Assembly (NCBI GenBank): GCA_002356515.1
Contig: AP017605.1
Coordinates: forward strand, 4,783,001-4,847,000
DNA length: 64,000 bases
Source of the DNA: Mesorhizobium loti
GTDB lineage: Bacteria; Pseudomonadota; Alphaproteobacteria; Rhizobiales; Rhizobiaceae
Direction: 5' to 3'
Shown: piece after piece, positions 28,503-36,891 of the stretch
Numbering within the stretch: position 1 is the stretch's first letter
Layout of the letters: every line of letters starts with the position of its first letter
Program-made: the position numbers and the translations under genes
Notes under the pieces: model-generated
Database searches by the model: none
The model's input: only the letters and a program-made list of their open reading frames with translations
Told to the model about the DNA's origin: nothing

Positions 28503-28538
28503 GCCGGGCGCTACGGAGAACTCTCCGCGGCGCCCGGC
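28503..28538 (+). promoter_or_regulatory. Two-stage intercistronic hairpin after the binding-protein gene
   Basis: An outer stem GCCGGGCGC/GCGCCCGGC encloses an inner stem CGGAG/CTCCG with a four-base loop. It lies eight bases after the stop of the binding protein and before the LivF-like gene. No T-run follows, so it probably protects the upstream mRNA or partly limits read-through. Confidence 0.6.
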
Positions 28539-28573
28539 CCATTACGGTTCCTCGAACCGCGGAAGAAGAGCCC

Positions 28574-29380
28574 ATGCCGGACAATGACGTCATCCTTGCG
28601 GTGGACACGGTCCATGCCACCTATAACCACGCCATCACGGCGCTGCATGGCGTCAGCTTCGAGATCAGGCGCGGCGAGATCCTGGCGCTGCTCGGCGCCA
28701 ACGGCGCCGGCAAGACCACCACACTGAAGGCCGTCTCCAACCTGCTGCCGGCCGAGCGCGGCCAGGTCAATGCCGGCACCATCCGCTATGACGGTGCCGA
28801 TGTCTCGCGCCGCAAACCGGGTGACCTCGTGCGCGCCGGCCTGGTTCCGGTGCTCGAAGGCCGCCATTGCTTCAAGAGCCTCACCGTCGAGGAGAATCTG
28901 GTCGCCGGCGGCATCGGCCGCAGCGGCCGCCGTGCCGAGATCAATCAGGATCTTGAGCGGATCTATGGCTATTTTCCCCGGCTGAAGGAGAAGCGCCGGA
29001 CATTATCCGGCCTGACATCCGGCGGCGAACAGCAGATGACCGCCATCGGCCGGGCGCTGATGTCGCGGCCGCGCCTGCTGGTCCTCGACGAACCGTCGAT
29101 GGGGCTGGCTCCGCTTATCGTCCAGGACATCTTTCAGACGCTGAGAAAGCTGAACCGCGAGTCCGGCCTGTCGATCCTGGTCGCCGAGCAGAACTCGGCG
29201 GTCGCGCTGCGCTATGCCGACCACGCCACGGTGCTCGAAAACGGCGTCTCCGTTCTCTCCGGCGCCGCTGCCGATCTTCGCCAACGCGAGGATGTGCGCG
29301 CCTTCTATCTCGGTCAATCGACCACCGGCCAACAACCATCGCCGGCTGCGAAGCCAACCCATCTCCATGCCGTTGCCTGA
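28574..29380 (+). CDS. HAAT-type ABC transporter ATP-binding protein (LivF-like)
   Basis: This 268-residue second ATPase of the importer has Walker A GANGAGKTTT, the LivF-type LVPVLEGRHCFKSLTVEENL, signature LTSGGEQQMTAIGRALM and Walker B LLVLDEPSMGLAP. The C-terminus has a short, unusual Pro/His tail after FYLG. Gene order here (G-H-M-K-F) puts the binding protein inside the cluster. It ends 25 bases before the SfnB-like gene, so transport and catabolism are co-transcribed. Confidence 0.92.
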   Translation: MPDNDVILAVDTVHATYNHAITALHGVSFEIRRGEILALLGANGAGKTTTLKAVSNLLPAERGQVNAGTIRYDGADVSRRKPGDLVRAGLVPVLEGRHCFKSLTVEENLVAGGIGRSGRRAEINQDLERIYGYFPRLKEKRRTLSGLTSGGEQQMTAIGRALMSRPRLLVLDEPSMGLAPLIVQDIFQTLRKLNRESGLSILVAEQNSAVALRYADHATVLENGVSVLSGAAADLRQREDVRAFYLGQSTTGQQPSPAAKPTHLHAVA

Positions 29381-29404
29381 AACGAAATCTCTAGGAGCAG
29401 CAAT

Positions 29405-30652
29405 ATGACCGTCTCGACCGTCAAGACAGACCACGCCTCCGCCGCCGTGCCGCCCGTCGCAAGGCCATCGGCGCCGGCCCACATCATTCGGGACGACGCC
29501 GAGGCGATTGCCATCGCCCACGCGCTCGCCGCCGAATTCGTCAAGGACTCCTCCAGGCGCGACCGTGAGCGCATCTGGCCGGTTGCCGAGCTCGACGCCT
29601 TCTCGCAAAGCGGCCTGTGGTCGATCAATGTGCCCAAGGCCTTCGGCGGGCCGGAAGTGTCCTACGTGACGCTGGCCAAGATCATCGAGATCATCTCGGC
29701 GGCGGATTCCTCCATCGGCCAGATCGCGCAGAACCATCTCGGCGTCATCGCCGCGATCCGCACCGTTTCCGACGCGGAACAGCAGAAGCTGCTGTTTGCC
29801 GAAGCGCTGAAGGGCACTCGGTTCGGCAACGCCTTTTCCGAGTTCGGCTCCAAACGCGCCGCCGATTTCGAGACGCGCTTCACCGATGCCGGCGACCATG
29901 TCGTCGTCAACGGCCGTAAATTCTATTCGTCCGGCGCTTTGCTCGCGCATCTGGTGCCGATCGTGGCGCTCGATGACGAGGGCCGTGCCTGGTATGCGAT
30001 CGCCGACCGTGGCGCGCCGGGCCTGACCGTCATCGACGACTGGTCGAGCTTCGGCCAGCGCACGACCTTGTCGGGCACTGTCATCATCGACAACGTCAAG
30101 GTGCCGAAGACGCATCTCGTGCCCGGCTACAAAGGCTACGACAAGCCGACCGCCGACGGCGCCATCTTCCAGATCATCCAGGTGGCGGTCGACACCGGCA
30201 TCGCCCAGGCGGCGATCGACGAGACGGTTCACTTCGTCAGGACGAAGAGCCGCGCCTGGATCGACAGCGGTGTCGACAAGGCATGGGACGATCCCTACAC
30301 CATCCAGGTGATCGGCGACCTGACGCTGCGCCTGCACGCCGCGCAGGCGCTGCTGGAAAAGGCCGGCCTGGCGATCGACAAGGCGGTGGCCGAGCCGACG
30401 GCGGAGACGGTGGCGCATGCGCAGATCGTCACCGCGGAAGCAAAAATCCTGTCGACCGAGATCGCGATCGCCGCGACAAACAAGCTGTTCGAACTGGCCG
30501 GCACGCGCTCGACGCTGGCCGAGCACAATCTCGACAGGCATTGGCGCAATGCCCGCACCCACACGCTGCACGATCCGGTACGCTGGAAATACTCGATCCT
30601 CGGCAAGTATTTCCTCAACGGCGAAAACCCGCCGCTGCACGCCTGGAGCTGA
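29405..30652 (+). CDS. SfnB/DszC-like acyl-CoA dehydrogenase-fold flavoprotein
   Basis: This 415-residue protein of the acyl-CoA dehydrogenase superfamily belongs to the sulfur-acquisition branch (SfnB family, related to DszC and other FMNH2-dependent oxygenases). Supporting segments are LWSINVPKAFGGPEVSYVTL, AQNHLGVIAAIRT and GNAFSEFGSKRAADFETRF, while the catalytic glutamate of true acyl-CoA dehydrogenases is not evident. The C-terminal DPVRWKYSILGKYFLNGE is typical of the group. Expected role: an oxygenase or oxidoreductase acting on an organosulfur substrate, fed by reduced flavin from the next gene. AGGAG precedes ATG 29405. Confidence 0.87.
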   Translation: MTVSTVKTDHASAAVPPVARPSAPAHIIRDDAEAIAIAHALAAEFVKDSSRRDRERIWPVAELDAFSQSGLWSINVPKAFGGPEVSYVTLAKIIEIISAADSSIGQIAQNHLGVIAAIRTVSDAEQQKLLFAEALKGTRFGNAFSEFGSKRAADFETRFTDAGDHVVVNGRKFYSSGALLAHLVPIVALDDEGRAWYAIADRGAPGLTVIDDWSSFGQRTTLSGTVIIDNVKVPKTHLVPGYKGYDKPTADGAIFQIIQVAVDTGIAQAAIDETVHFVRTKSRAWIDSGVDKAWDDPYTIQVIGDLTLRLHAAQALLEKAGLAIDKAVAEPTAETVAHAQIVTAEAKILSTEIAIAATNKLFELAGTRSTLAEHNLDRHWRNARTHTLHDPVRWKYSILGKYFLNGENPPLHAWS

Positions 30653-30715
30653 TTCCCCATCGGCGGGCCGGGTGGCCCGCCACTTCAAACTTCGACATCC
30701 AAGAGGCCCACTGCC

Positions 30716-31276
30716 ATGTCAAACCCCACAGTCGTCGGCTTTTCCGGCAACATCACCCGGCCGTCAAAGACGCGCGCCTTCGTCGACCTCGTCACCAGGG
30801 ACATCGCCGCGCGCCATGGCCTTTCGGCTGTCACCTACGACATCGAGGATGTCGGCCCTTCGCTCGGCACGGCACGGTGGGCGCGCGACCTCGACGGCCA
30901 GGCGCAGCCGATCCTGGCGCAGATCCTCGCGGCTGACGTGCTGGTGGTCGGCTCGCCGACCTACAAGGGCAGCTATACCGGCCTGTTCAAGCACTTCTTC
31001 GACCTCATCGATCCCTCGGCGTTGCGGGGCAAGCCCATCGTGCTGACGGCGACCGGCGGCGGCGAACGCCACGCTCTGATCGTCGAGCATCAGCTGCGGC
31101 CGTTGTTCGGTTTCTTCGAGGCTTTTGCCTTGCCGACCGCTGTCTACGCCACCGACAAGGATTTCACCGACGGCGTGCTGCGCTCCGAGGCGATCCTGAA
31201 GCGCGCGGCGCAGGCGGTGGACGAGGTCGGCTTCGTGCTGGCCAACCGATCGGCAGGCAGGGTCGCCGCCGAGTAG
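30716..31276 (+). CDS. msuE: NAD(P)H-dependent FMN reductase, MsuE family
   Basis: This 186-residue flavodoxin-like reductase has VVGFSGNITRPSKTRAFVDLV at the flavin phosphate loop and VVGSPTYKGSYTGLFKHFFDL, the SsuE/MsuE signature. HALIVEHQLRPLFGFF follows in the second half. It supplies FMNH2 to SfnG, SsuD and the SfnB-like enzyme. It is the last gene of the sulfur island, 63 bases after the SfnB-like gene. Confidence 0.92.
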   Translation: MSNPTVVGFSGNITRPSKTRAFVDLVTRDIAARHGLSAVTYDIEDVGPSLGTARWARDLDGQAQPILAQILAADVLVVGSPTYKGSYTGLFKHFFDLIDPSALRGKPIVLTATGGGERHALIVEHQLRPLFGFFEAFALPTAVYATDKDFTDGVLRSEAILKRAAQAVDEVGFVLANRSAGRVAAE

Positions 31277-31375
31277 CAGCCGATCGAAATCCGCACCGGC
31301 GGCACCCTCGCTTACGTGCAATTTACGGCCGCCCGTTACAAAGTTCCTGTCTGATTCGCCCGGGACAGGAACACC

Positions 31376-31861
31376 ATGAGCAAAGCCCTCACGACCTTCG
31401 CACTTGTCGCCGTCCTGACCGCTTTGCTGATGGCGCTGAGCCTGGCAGTGGCGCGCCACGGCTATCCCTATGGCGCGATCGGCGTCAGGCGTCTCGACGG
31501 CATCGCCGATGCCGGAACCTTCATTCCGTTGGCTGCCGTCTTTTTCTTCAGCGCCCTGTTGATGATGATCCTGCCGATCAGGGCGGCCAGCATCGTGCTG
31601 ACCCATTGCGCCGACGCGATTTTCTGGACGGTGATCGTGCTGTTCGCCACCATCGTCGGCGGCCTGCTCGCCCGATGGGCGTTCGGTCAGGGCAGCGCAA
31701 TGCTCGCATTGCTGAACTGGCGGTTCCTGTTCGCCGTCGCGGTCGTCGGCTGTCACTTCGTCATGAACGAACTGCGCCGCAACGTGCTGTTGCGCAGCCT
31801 CTTCTTTGTGATCTTCGCCGCCGCGACGCTGGCCTGCCTGTTCTGGTCGTTCAGCCTCTGA
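31376..31861 (+). CDS. Hypothetical four-helix membrane protein
   Basis: I do not recognise a family. The 161-residue product has four or five predicted membrane helices (about 5-26, 47-67, 80-102, 112-132 and 138-158) and short basic loops such as MNELRRNVLLRS. GGGACAGGAACACC precedes ATG 31376. It stands alone between the sulfur island and the convergent sox operon. Confidence 0.75.
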   Translation: MSKALTTFALVAVLTALLMALSLAVARHGYPYGAIGVRRLDGIADAGTFIPLAAVFFFSALLMMILPIRAASIVLTHCADAIFWTVIVLFATIVGGLLARWAFGQGSAMLALLNWRFLFAVAVVGCHFVMNELRRNVLLRSLFFVIFAAATLACLFWSFSL

Positions 31862-31867
31862 GCGTGA

Positions 31868-32407
31868 TCACGGCTGGTTGCCGGCCGCGATGTGGCCGGC
31901 AGCCTGCTCCATCCACGTCCAAAGATAGGCCGCAAGACCACGGTCAACCTGGATGCGCAGCTTGCTTTCATGGCGATAGACGATGGCGCCGATGCCGGCG
32001 AAGGAAAGTGCCGCGCTGGCGCTTGGCTGCCTGGGATCAAGCGTCGTCCCGCGTGCGATGACGGCTTCAAGCGCTGGGCCTTCGACCTCGAACACCTGCA
32101 GCCCGGCGCTGATCTCCGTCACGGCGAACCCCTCGGGCGACCACCCGGTGGCCATGCCGATGGGCGTGGTGGACACGGCAAGCAGGCGGTCGCGTGCCAG
32201 GCGCACCGAATAGCGTATGCCTTCCGCCAGGCCGAATGCCCCGACGGCCGGTCCGTCGAAGCCGGAAGCCTCGGCCCACGCGGGAAGATCGCCACTGACT
32301 AGGCGTTGGTGCAGCCCGGTAACGGCGCCTATTTTGAGCCCCGGCACTTCGATCGTGGCGGTTCGCCAGTCCGGCGCGACCGACCATTTTTCCGCGAGAT
32401 CACGCAT
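31868..32407 (-). CDS. soxG: Sarcosine oxidase gamma subunit
   Basis: This 179-residue subunit of heterotetrameric sarcosine oxidase has the WRTATIEVPGLKIGAVTGL entry and late STTPIGMATGWS, which fit the GcvT-like SoxG fold. It contacts the alpha subunit near the folate-binding region. ATG at 32407 overlaps the soxA stop by eight bases (ATGCGTGA), giving tight coupling. It is last in the order soxB-soxD-soxA-soxG. Confidence 0.9.
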   Translation of the reverse strand: MRDLAEKWSVAPDWRTATIEVPGLKIGAVTGLHQRLVSGDLPAWAEASGFDGPAVGAFGLAEGIRYSVRLARDRLLAVSTTPIGMATGWSPEGFAVTEISAGLQVFEVEGPALEAVIARGTTLDPRQPSASAALSFAGIGAIVYRHESKLRIQVDRGLAAYLWTWMEQAAGHIAAGNQP

Positions 32408-35285
32408 GGAGCCGCTCTCCTGCCAGGTCGAAGGCGCAAGGCGCGGCGATCGTCGCCGTGCGGACCTTGCCGAGATGCTGGATTTCGATCGTCTCGCCAT
32501 GGCGCGCCGCGCCGCGTTCGATCAGTCCGAGAGCGATGGGCCGGCCAAGCGTCGGGCTCTGGTAGCTCGAGGTGACGAAGCCCTGGCTGTGCAGCCTGCC
32601 ATCCTCCCGCTTGATGCCATGTGCGCCGGTTGGCAAAGGCGCTTCGCCTTGCGGCACCGTCAGGCCGACAAGCTGCAGGCGATCGCCGCGCGAAGCCTCC
32701 TCGGTGAACAGCGAGCGGCGGCCGACATATTCGCTCTGGCGTTTGACGCGGGGCCCTTCGGAGCCGAGGTCGTGCGGCAGCGTGGTGCCGTCCGTGTCCT
32801 TGCCGATGACGATGAAGCCTTTCTCTGCGCGCAGGATCATCAGCGCTTCGAGGCCGATGATGACAGCGTCGAACGCCTGGCCTGCCCGGCGCAGACGTGC
32901 CCAGAGCGGCTCGGCGCGATCCGCAGGGACGGAGACCTCATAACTCCTGTCGCCGGTGAAGCTGACGCGGGCGATGCGCACCGCGTCACCGCCATAGCTG
33001 CCATGGCCGACCGCCATATGTGGCAGGTCGGCCTCGTCGAGCGAGAGGCCAAGATCGACCGTTTCGAGCAGCTTCCTTGCATTCGGTCCGGAGACGGTCA
33101 GCGTCGCCATGTCCGAGGTGGCGTTGTGGATATAGACGGCGTCGCGGCCGAAGCGATCCTGACGCCATTCCTCCAGCCGCGCATGCACCGCCGCGACATG
33201 CGAGGACGAGCAGGAGACGACGAAGCGATGCTCGTCGAGCCGCACCAGAACGCCGTCATCGAAGACCACGCCGTTTTCCGACAGCATGAAGCCGTAGCGG
33301 CAGCGGCCCGGCTTCAGCGTCGACATGGTGTTGTAATAGAGGAAATCGACGAATGCGGCGGCCTGCGGGCCGATCACCTCGATCTTGCCCAGCGTCGAGC
33401 CGTCGAACAGCGCCACCGACCGGCGCGCGCGCAACGCCTCGTCCTGGATGGCGCGATCCGCATCGGCGTCCCGGCCACCATAGTGAGCCGGCCGCAGCCA
33501 GCCGCCATATTCCTGGAAGACCGCGCCGCTGTCGCGATGCACATTCTCCAGCGGCAGGCGGCGCACCGGCGCCATCAACTCGCCAACGCGCGCGCCGGCA
33601 AAGCTTGCCAGCGGCACCGGCGTGAAGGGTGGGCGGTATGTGGTGGTGCCGACCTCCGGCACCGTGCGTCCGGTAATCCCGGCCATCAGCGCCAGGCCGA
33701 GCAGGTTGGAGGTCTTGCCCTGGTCGGTCGCCATGCCGAGCGTGGTGTAGCGCTTGAGATGCTCGACCGAGACGAAGTTTTCGCGCGCCGCCAGTTCGAC
33801 ATCCTTCACCGTCACATCGTTCTGATAGTCGATCCAGATGCGCCCTTTCGAGCCGGGCACCGGCCACGCGGCCGTTATGCCGCCCGTCGCCTCCGGCCCC
33901 GTGCTGCGCGGCACTGCGGCTTTCGTTTTGCCGAGCGAGGCAACAGCCTTCTCCGAAGTAGCGAACACCTCCGACAAGGAAACCGCGCCGGCGGCGGCGC
34001 CGGCCACGGAAATGCCATCGACCGGATCGCCCGGCAGGAAGGCGGCACGTGCCTCGCTCCAGGCAAGCTTGCCCCTGGCCTGGCCGAAGAGATGAATGGT
34101 CGGCGTCCAGCCGCCCGAGACCAGCACGCAGTCGGCATCGAGCCTGGTGCCGTCATCCAGCGTCACGCCCTCGACGCGCAGCCTGCCCTTGGCGGCGGCA
34201 AGCGCCCGCCCTTTGACCAGCCGCACTTTGGTTGGCGCGTCGGGCATGCCGTCAAGCCTGATGTCGACCAGCGTGATGTCGGATCCAGCTTCGGCGAGTG
34301 CTCCTGCGACCTCGTAGGCACTGTCATTGTTGGTCGCGACGACGACGCGGCGGCCGACCAGCACCGCATGGCGCCCGAGATAGGCGAGCGCCGCATCCGC
34401 CGACAGGATGCCCGGCAGGTCGTTATTGGCGAAGGGCAGCGGCCGCTCGATGGCGCCGGTTGCCAGCACGATCTGGCGCGGCCGGACCCGCCACAGCGTG
34501 TCGCGCCGGCCATCGAAATGACGCTGGTTCAGCCCGACCAGATTGTGGTCGTAGATGCCGAAGGCGGTGGTCGCAGGCAGGATCAGGTGACCGCCGGCGG
34601 AAAGTTCGGCAACCGTCTCCTCGACCCAAATCGCCGCCGGCTTGCCGTCGATCTCGCCGGCACGATGGCCGAGCGATCCGCCCGGCTTCCGCTGGTCGTC
34701 GACCAGCACGACGGATAGACCAGCGTCGGCCGCCAGCCTGGCCGCCGCCAGTCCGGCCGGTCCCGCACCCACCACCAGCACATCGCAATGATGGTTGACC
34801 TGGTCCGCCGTACCCGGCGCGGTCCATTCCGTATCGACCTTGCCCAGCCCGGCCATGGCGCGGATGCGCGGCTCGAACATGTGCCAGTCCGGCCACATGA
34901 AGGTCTTGTAGTAGAACGCCGCCGGAATGAAGCGCGAGAAACGGTCGAGGAAGGCGTTGCGATCGGTCAGCGCGCTCGGCGTCGCGTTGACGCTTTTCGC
35001 CACCAGCCCGTCGCGTGCCGGCTCGGTCGTGGCCCGCGTGTTCGGCGTCGCCTGCGGGCTGCCGACATCGACCAGCGCGTTCGGCTCCTCGACGCCGGCG
35101 CCCCAGATGCCGCGCGGCCGGTGATATTTGAAGCTGCGGCCGACCACCGCGACATCGTTGGCCAGCAGCGCGGAGGCGATGGTGTCGCCGGCAAAGCCTT
35201 GCACGGTGGCGCCATCGAAGCTGAAGCGGATCGGCTGCGAGCGGTCGATGGCGCTGCCGCCTGTGGCGAGACGCGAGGCGGTCAC
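32400..35285 (-). CDS. soxA: Sarcosine oxidase alpha subunit
   Basis: This 961-residue subunit has four parts in order. An N-terminal 2Fe-2S-fold-like domain lacks the cluster (FSFDGATVQGFAGDTIASALL). A FAD/NAD-binding domain carries DVLVVGAGPAGLAAARLA at about residue 165. A linker follows with WPVPGSKGRIWIDYQNDVTVKDVELA, and then a C-terminal GcvT-like tetrahydrofolate-binding half (RCRYGFMLSENGVVFDDGVL). The enzyme oxidises sarcosine to glycine and forms methylene-THF. GTG at 35285 overlaps the soxD stop (GTGA). Confidence 0.96.
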   Translation of the reverse strand: MTASRLATGGSAIDRSQPIRFSFDGATVQGFAGDTIASALLANDVAVVGRSFKYHRPRGIWGAGVEEPNALVDVGSPQATPNTRATTEPARDGLVAKSVNATPSALTDRNAFLDRFSRFIPAAFYYKTFMWPDWHMFEPRIRAMAGLGKVDTEWTAPGTADQVNHHCDVLVVGAGPAGLAAARLAADAGLSVVLVDDQRKPGGSLGHRAGEIDGKPAAIWVEETVAELSAGGHLILPATTAFGIYDHNLVGLNQRHFDGRRDTLWRVRPRQIVLATGAIERPLPFANNDLPGILSADAALAYLGRHAVLVGRRVVVATNNDSAYEVAGALAEAGSDITLVDIRLDGMPDAPTKVRLVKGRALAAAKGRLRVEGVTLDDGTRLDADCVLVSGGWTPTIHLFGQARGKLAWSEARAAFLPGDPVDGISVAGAAAGAVSLSEVFATSEKAVASLGKTKAAVPRSTGPEATGGITAAWPVPGSKGRIWIDYQNDVTVKDVELAARENFVSVEHLKRYTTLGMATDQGKTSNLLGLALMAGITGRTVPEVGTTTYRPPFTPVPLASFAGARVGELMAPVRRLPLENVHRDSGAVFQEYGGWLRPAHYGGRDADADRAIQDEALRARRSVALFDGSTLGKIEVIGPQAAAFVDFLYYNTMSTLKPGRCRYGFMLSENGVVFDDGVLVRLDEHRFVVSCSSSHVAAVHARLEEWRQDRFGRDAVYIHNATSDMATLTVSGPNARKLLETVDLGLSLDEADLPHMAVGHGSYGGDAVRIARVSFTGDRSYEVSVPADRAEPLWARLRRAGQAFDAVIIGLEALMILRAEKGFIVIGKDTDGTTLPHDLGSEGPRVKRQSEYVGRRSLFTEEASRGDRLQLVGLTVPQGEAPLPTGAHGIKREDGRLHSQGFVTSSYQSPTLGRPIALGLIERGAARHGETIEIQHLGKVRTATIAAPCAFDLAGERLHA

Positions 35286-35548
35286 GCCGCGTGCTCCCCG
35301 CCAAGCGCTGTCGAGGACAGCACCTTGTGCGTAACCGTGTCGCGTTCCATGACAAAGAACTCGCCGCAATTCATGTGCACCCAGATTTCGCGCGCCGTGC
35401 CCTTCGGGTTGCTGCGCAGGTAGAGATATCCGGCCCAGCGCTCGATCGGCACATCGGCGCCCTCCGGCCTGGCATTGCCGGCATCGCCGCCATAGTGGAA
35501 TTCGGTCTCGTCGCGCGGGCCGCAGAACGGGCAAGGGAAAAGCTGCAT
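35282..35548 (-). CDS. soxD: Sarcosine oxidase delta subunit
   Basis: This 88-residue zinc-binding subunit begins MQLFPCPFCGPRDETEF, with the Cys-x2-Cys knuckle, a histidine in FHYGG and a later cysteine in HMNCGEFF that complete the metal site. The length is typical. It is coupled to soxA by a GTGA overlap and lies eight bases after soxB. Confidence 0.95.
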   Translation of the reverse strand: MQLFPCPFCGPRDETEFHYGGDAGNARPEGADVPIERWAGYLYLRSNPKGTAREIWVHMNCGEFFVMERDTVTHKVLSSTALGGEHAA

Positions 35549-35556
35549 AAGGACCT

Positions 35557-36810
35557 CTAATGCGCGATGCCGGAGCCGGCCGCTTCGTCGATCAGCCGTC
35601 CGGTGGCGAAGCGGTCGAGATCGAAGGGCCGGCTGATGTCGTTGTGCTTGCCCGTCGCCAGCAGATTGGCCAGCAGCGTGCCGCCGGCCGGAATGGCCTT
35701 GAAGCCGCCCGTGCCCCAGCCGCAGTTGAGGAACAGATTGGGCAGCGGCGATTCGCCGATGATTGGCGAGGAGTCCGGCACGACGTCGACAATGCCGGCC
35801 CACTGTCGCATCAGCTTCAACTGGCCGAAGATCGGGAACATTTCCAGCAGCCCTGCAATCACCGTTTCCAGCGTCGGCAGATTGCCGCGCTGCGCGTATG
35901 AAGGAATACGGTCGAGCCCACCGCCGATGACGATCTCGCCCTTGTCCGACTGGCTGACATAGACGCCGCAGCCGGGCGACAGCACCACCGTGTCGAGGAT
36001 CGGCTTCACCGGCTCGGAAACGCAGGCCTGCAGCGCATAGGAATTGATCGGCAGCCGGAAACCGGCCTTGGCCGCCAGCACCGAGGAATGCCCGGCCACC
36101 GCCATCCCGATGCGCTCGGAGCGGATGGCGCCACGGCTCGTCTGGACACCGCGGCAGCGGCCGCCCTCGATGATGAAATCGGTGATCTCGCAATTCTGGA
36201 TGATGTCGACGCCGAGCCGGCTCGCCGCCCGCGCATAGCCCCAGGCGACTGCGTCGTGGCGTGCAGTGCCAGCGCGGCCCTGCCAGATGCCGCCGAAGAC
36301 GGGGAAACGCGCGTCAGGCGAAAAATTGTAGATCGGCGCCACGCGGCGCACATCCTCGGGTGAAAACAGTTCGGCATCGATGCCGTTGATCTGCATGGCG
36401 TTGACGGTGCGCGCGCCGATTTCCATTTCGGCGGTCGAGTGGCAGAGATTGACCATGCCGCGCTGCGACAGCATGACGTTGTAGTTCAAATCCTTCGCCA
36501 GGCCTTCATACAGCCGGTGCGCCAGCCCGTAGAGCTCGACGCTTTCGGGATAATAATAGTTGGAGCGCACCACGGTGGTGTTGCGGCCGGTGTTGCCGCC
36601 GCCGATCCAGCCCTTTTCCACCACGGCCACCCTGGAAATGTTGTGGTTCTTGGCCAGGTAATAGGCCGTCGCCAACCCATGGCCGCCGCCGCCGATGATG
36701 ATCGCGTCATAGGACGGCTTCGGCTCGGGCGAGCGCCAGGCCTGCTTCCAGCCGGTCTGGCCGGCCAGGCCCTCCTTGAATAGCGACAGGGCGGAATAGC
36801 GTCTGGTCAT
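35557..36810 (-). CDS. soxB: Sarcosine oxidase beta subunit
   Basis: This 417-residue catalytic flavoprotein has the DAO-type FAD motif IIIGGGGHGLATAYYLA near residue 36, GGGNTGRNTTVVRSNY and the C-terminal NCGWGTGGFKAIPAGG. It binds covalent FMN and non-covalent FAD in the heterotetramer. ATG at 36810 (MTRRYSALSLF) matches the usual N-terminus; a TTG at 36840 lacks support. The Shine-Dalgarno sequence is weak. It follows the dimethylglycine dehydrogenase-like gene by 81 bases. Confidence 0.96.
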   Translation of the reverse strand: MTRRYSALSLFKEGLAGQTGWKQAWRSPEPKPSYDAIIIGGGGHGLATAYYLAKNHNISRVAVVEKGWIGGGNTGRNTTVVRSNYYYPESVELYGLAHRLYEGLAKDLNYNVMLSQRGMVNLCHSTAEMEIGARTVNAMQINGIDAELFSPEDVRRVAPIYNFSPDARFPVFGGIWQGRAGTARHDAVAWGYARAASRLGVDIIQNCEITDFIIEGGRCRGVQTSRGAIRSERIGMAVAGHSSVLAAKAGFRLPINSYALQACVSEPVKPILDTVVLSPGCGVYVSQSDKGEIVIGGGLDRIPSYAQRGNLPTLETVIAGLLEMFPIFGQLKLMRQWAGIVDVVPDSSPIIGESPLPNLFLNCGWGTGGFKAIPAGGTLLANLLATGKHNDISRPFDLDRFATGRLIDEAAGSGIAH

Positions 36811-36891
36811 GGTGTACCGGACAGGCCTGATTTCGGGCAAGGGGCTTGGATCATGGCAGGGTCTTCCGCAGGATGGCAGCGGTTCGTTCGG

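Noticed and set aside
32217..34718. 833-codon open frame opposite soxA
   Set aside because: soxA has full-length domain agreement and operon coupling. The opposite frame has the Arg/His/Ala-rich composition typical of GC-rich antisense frames.
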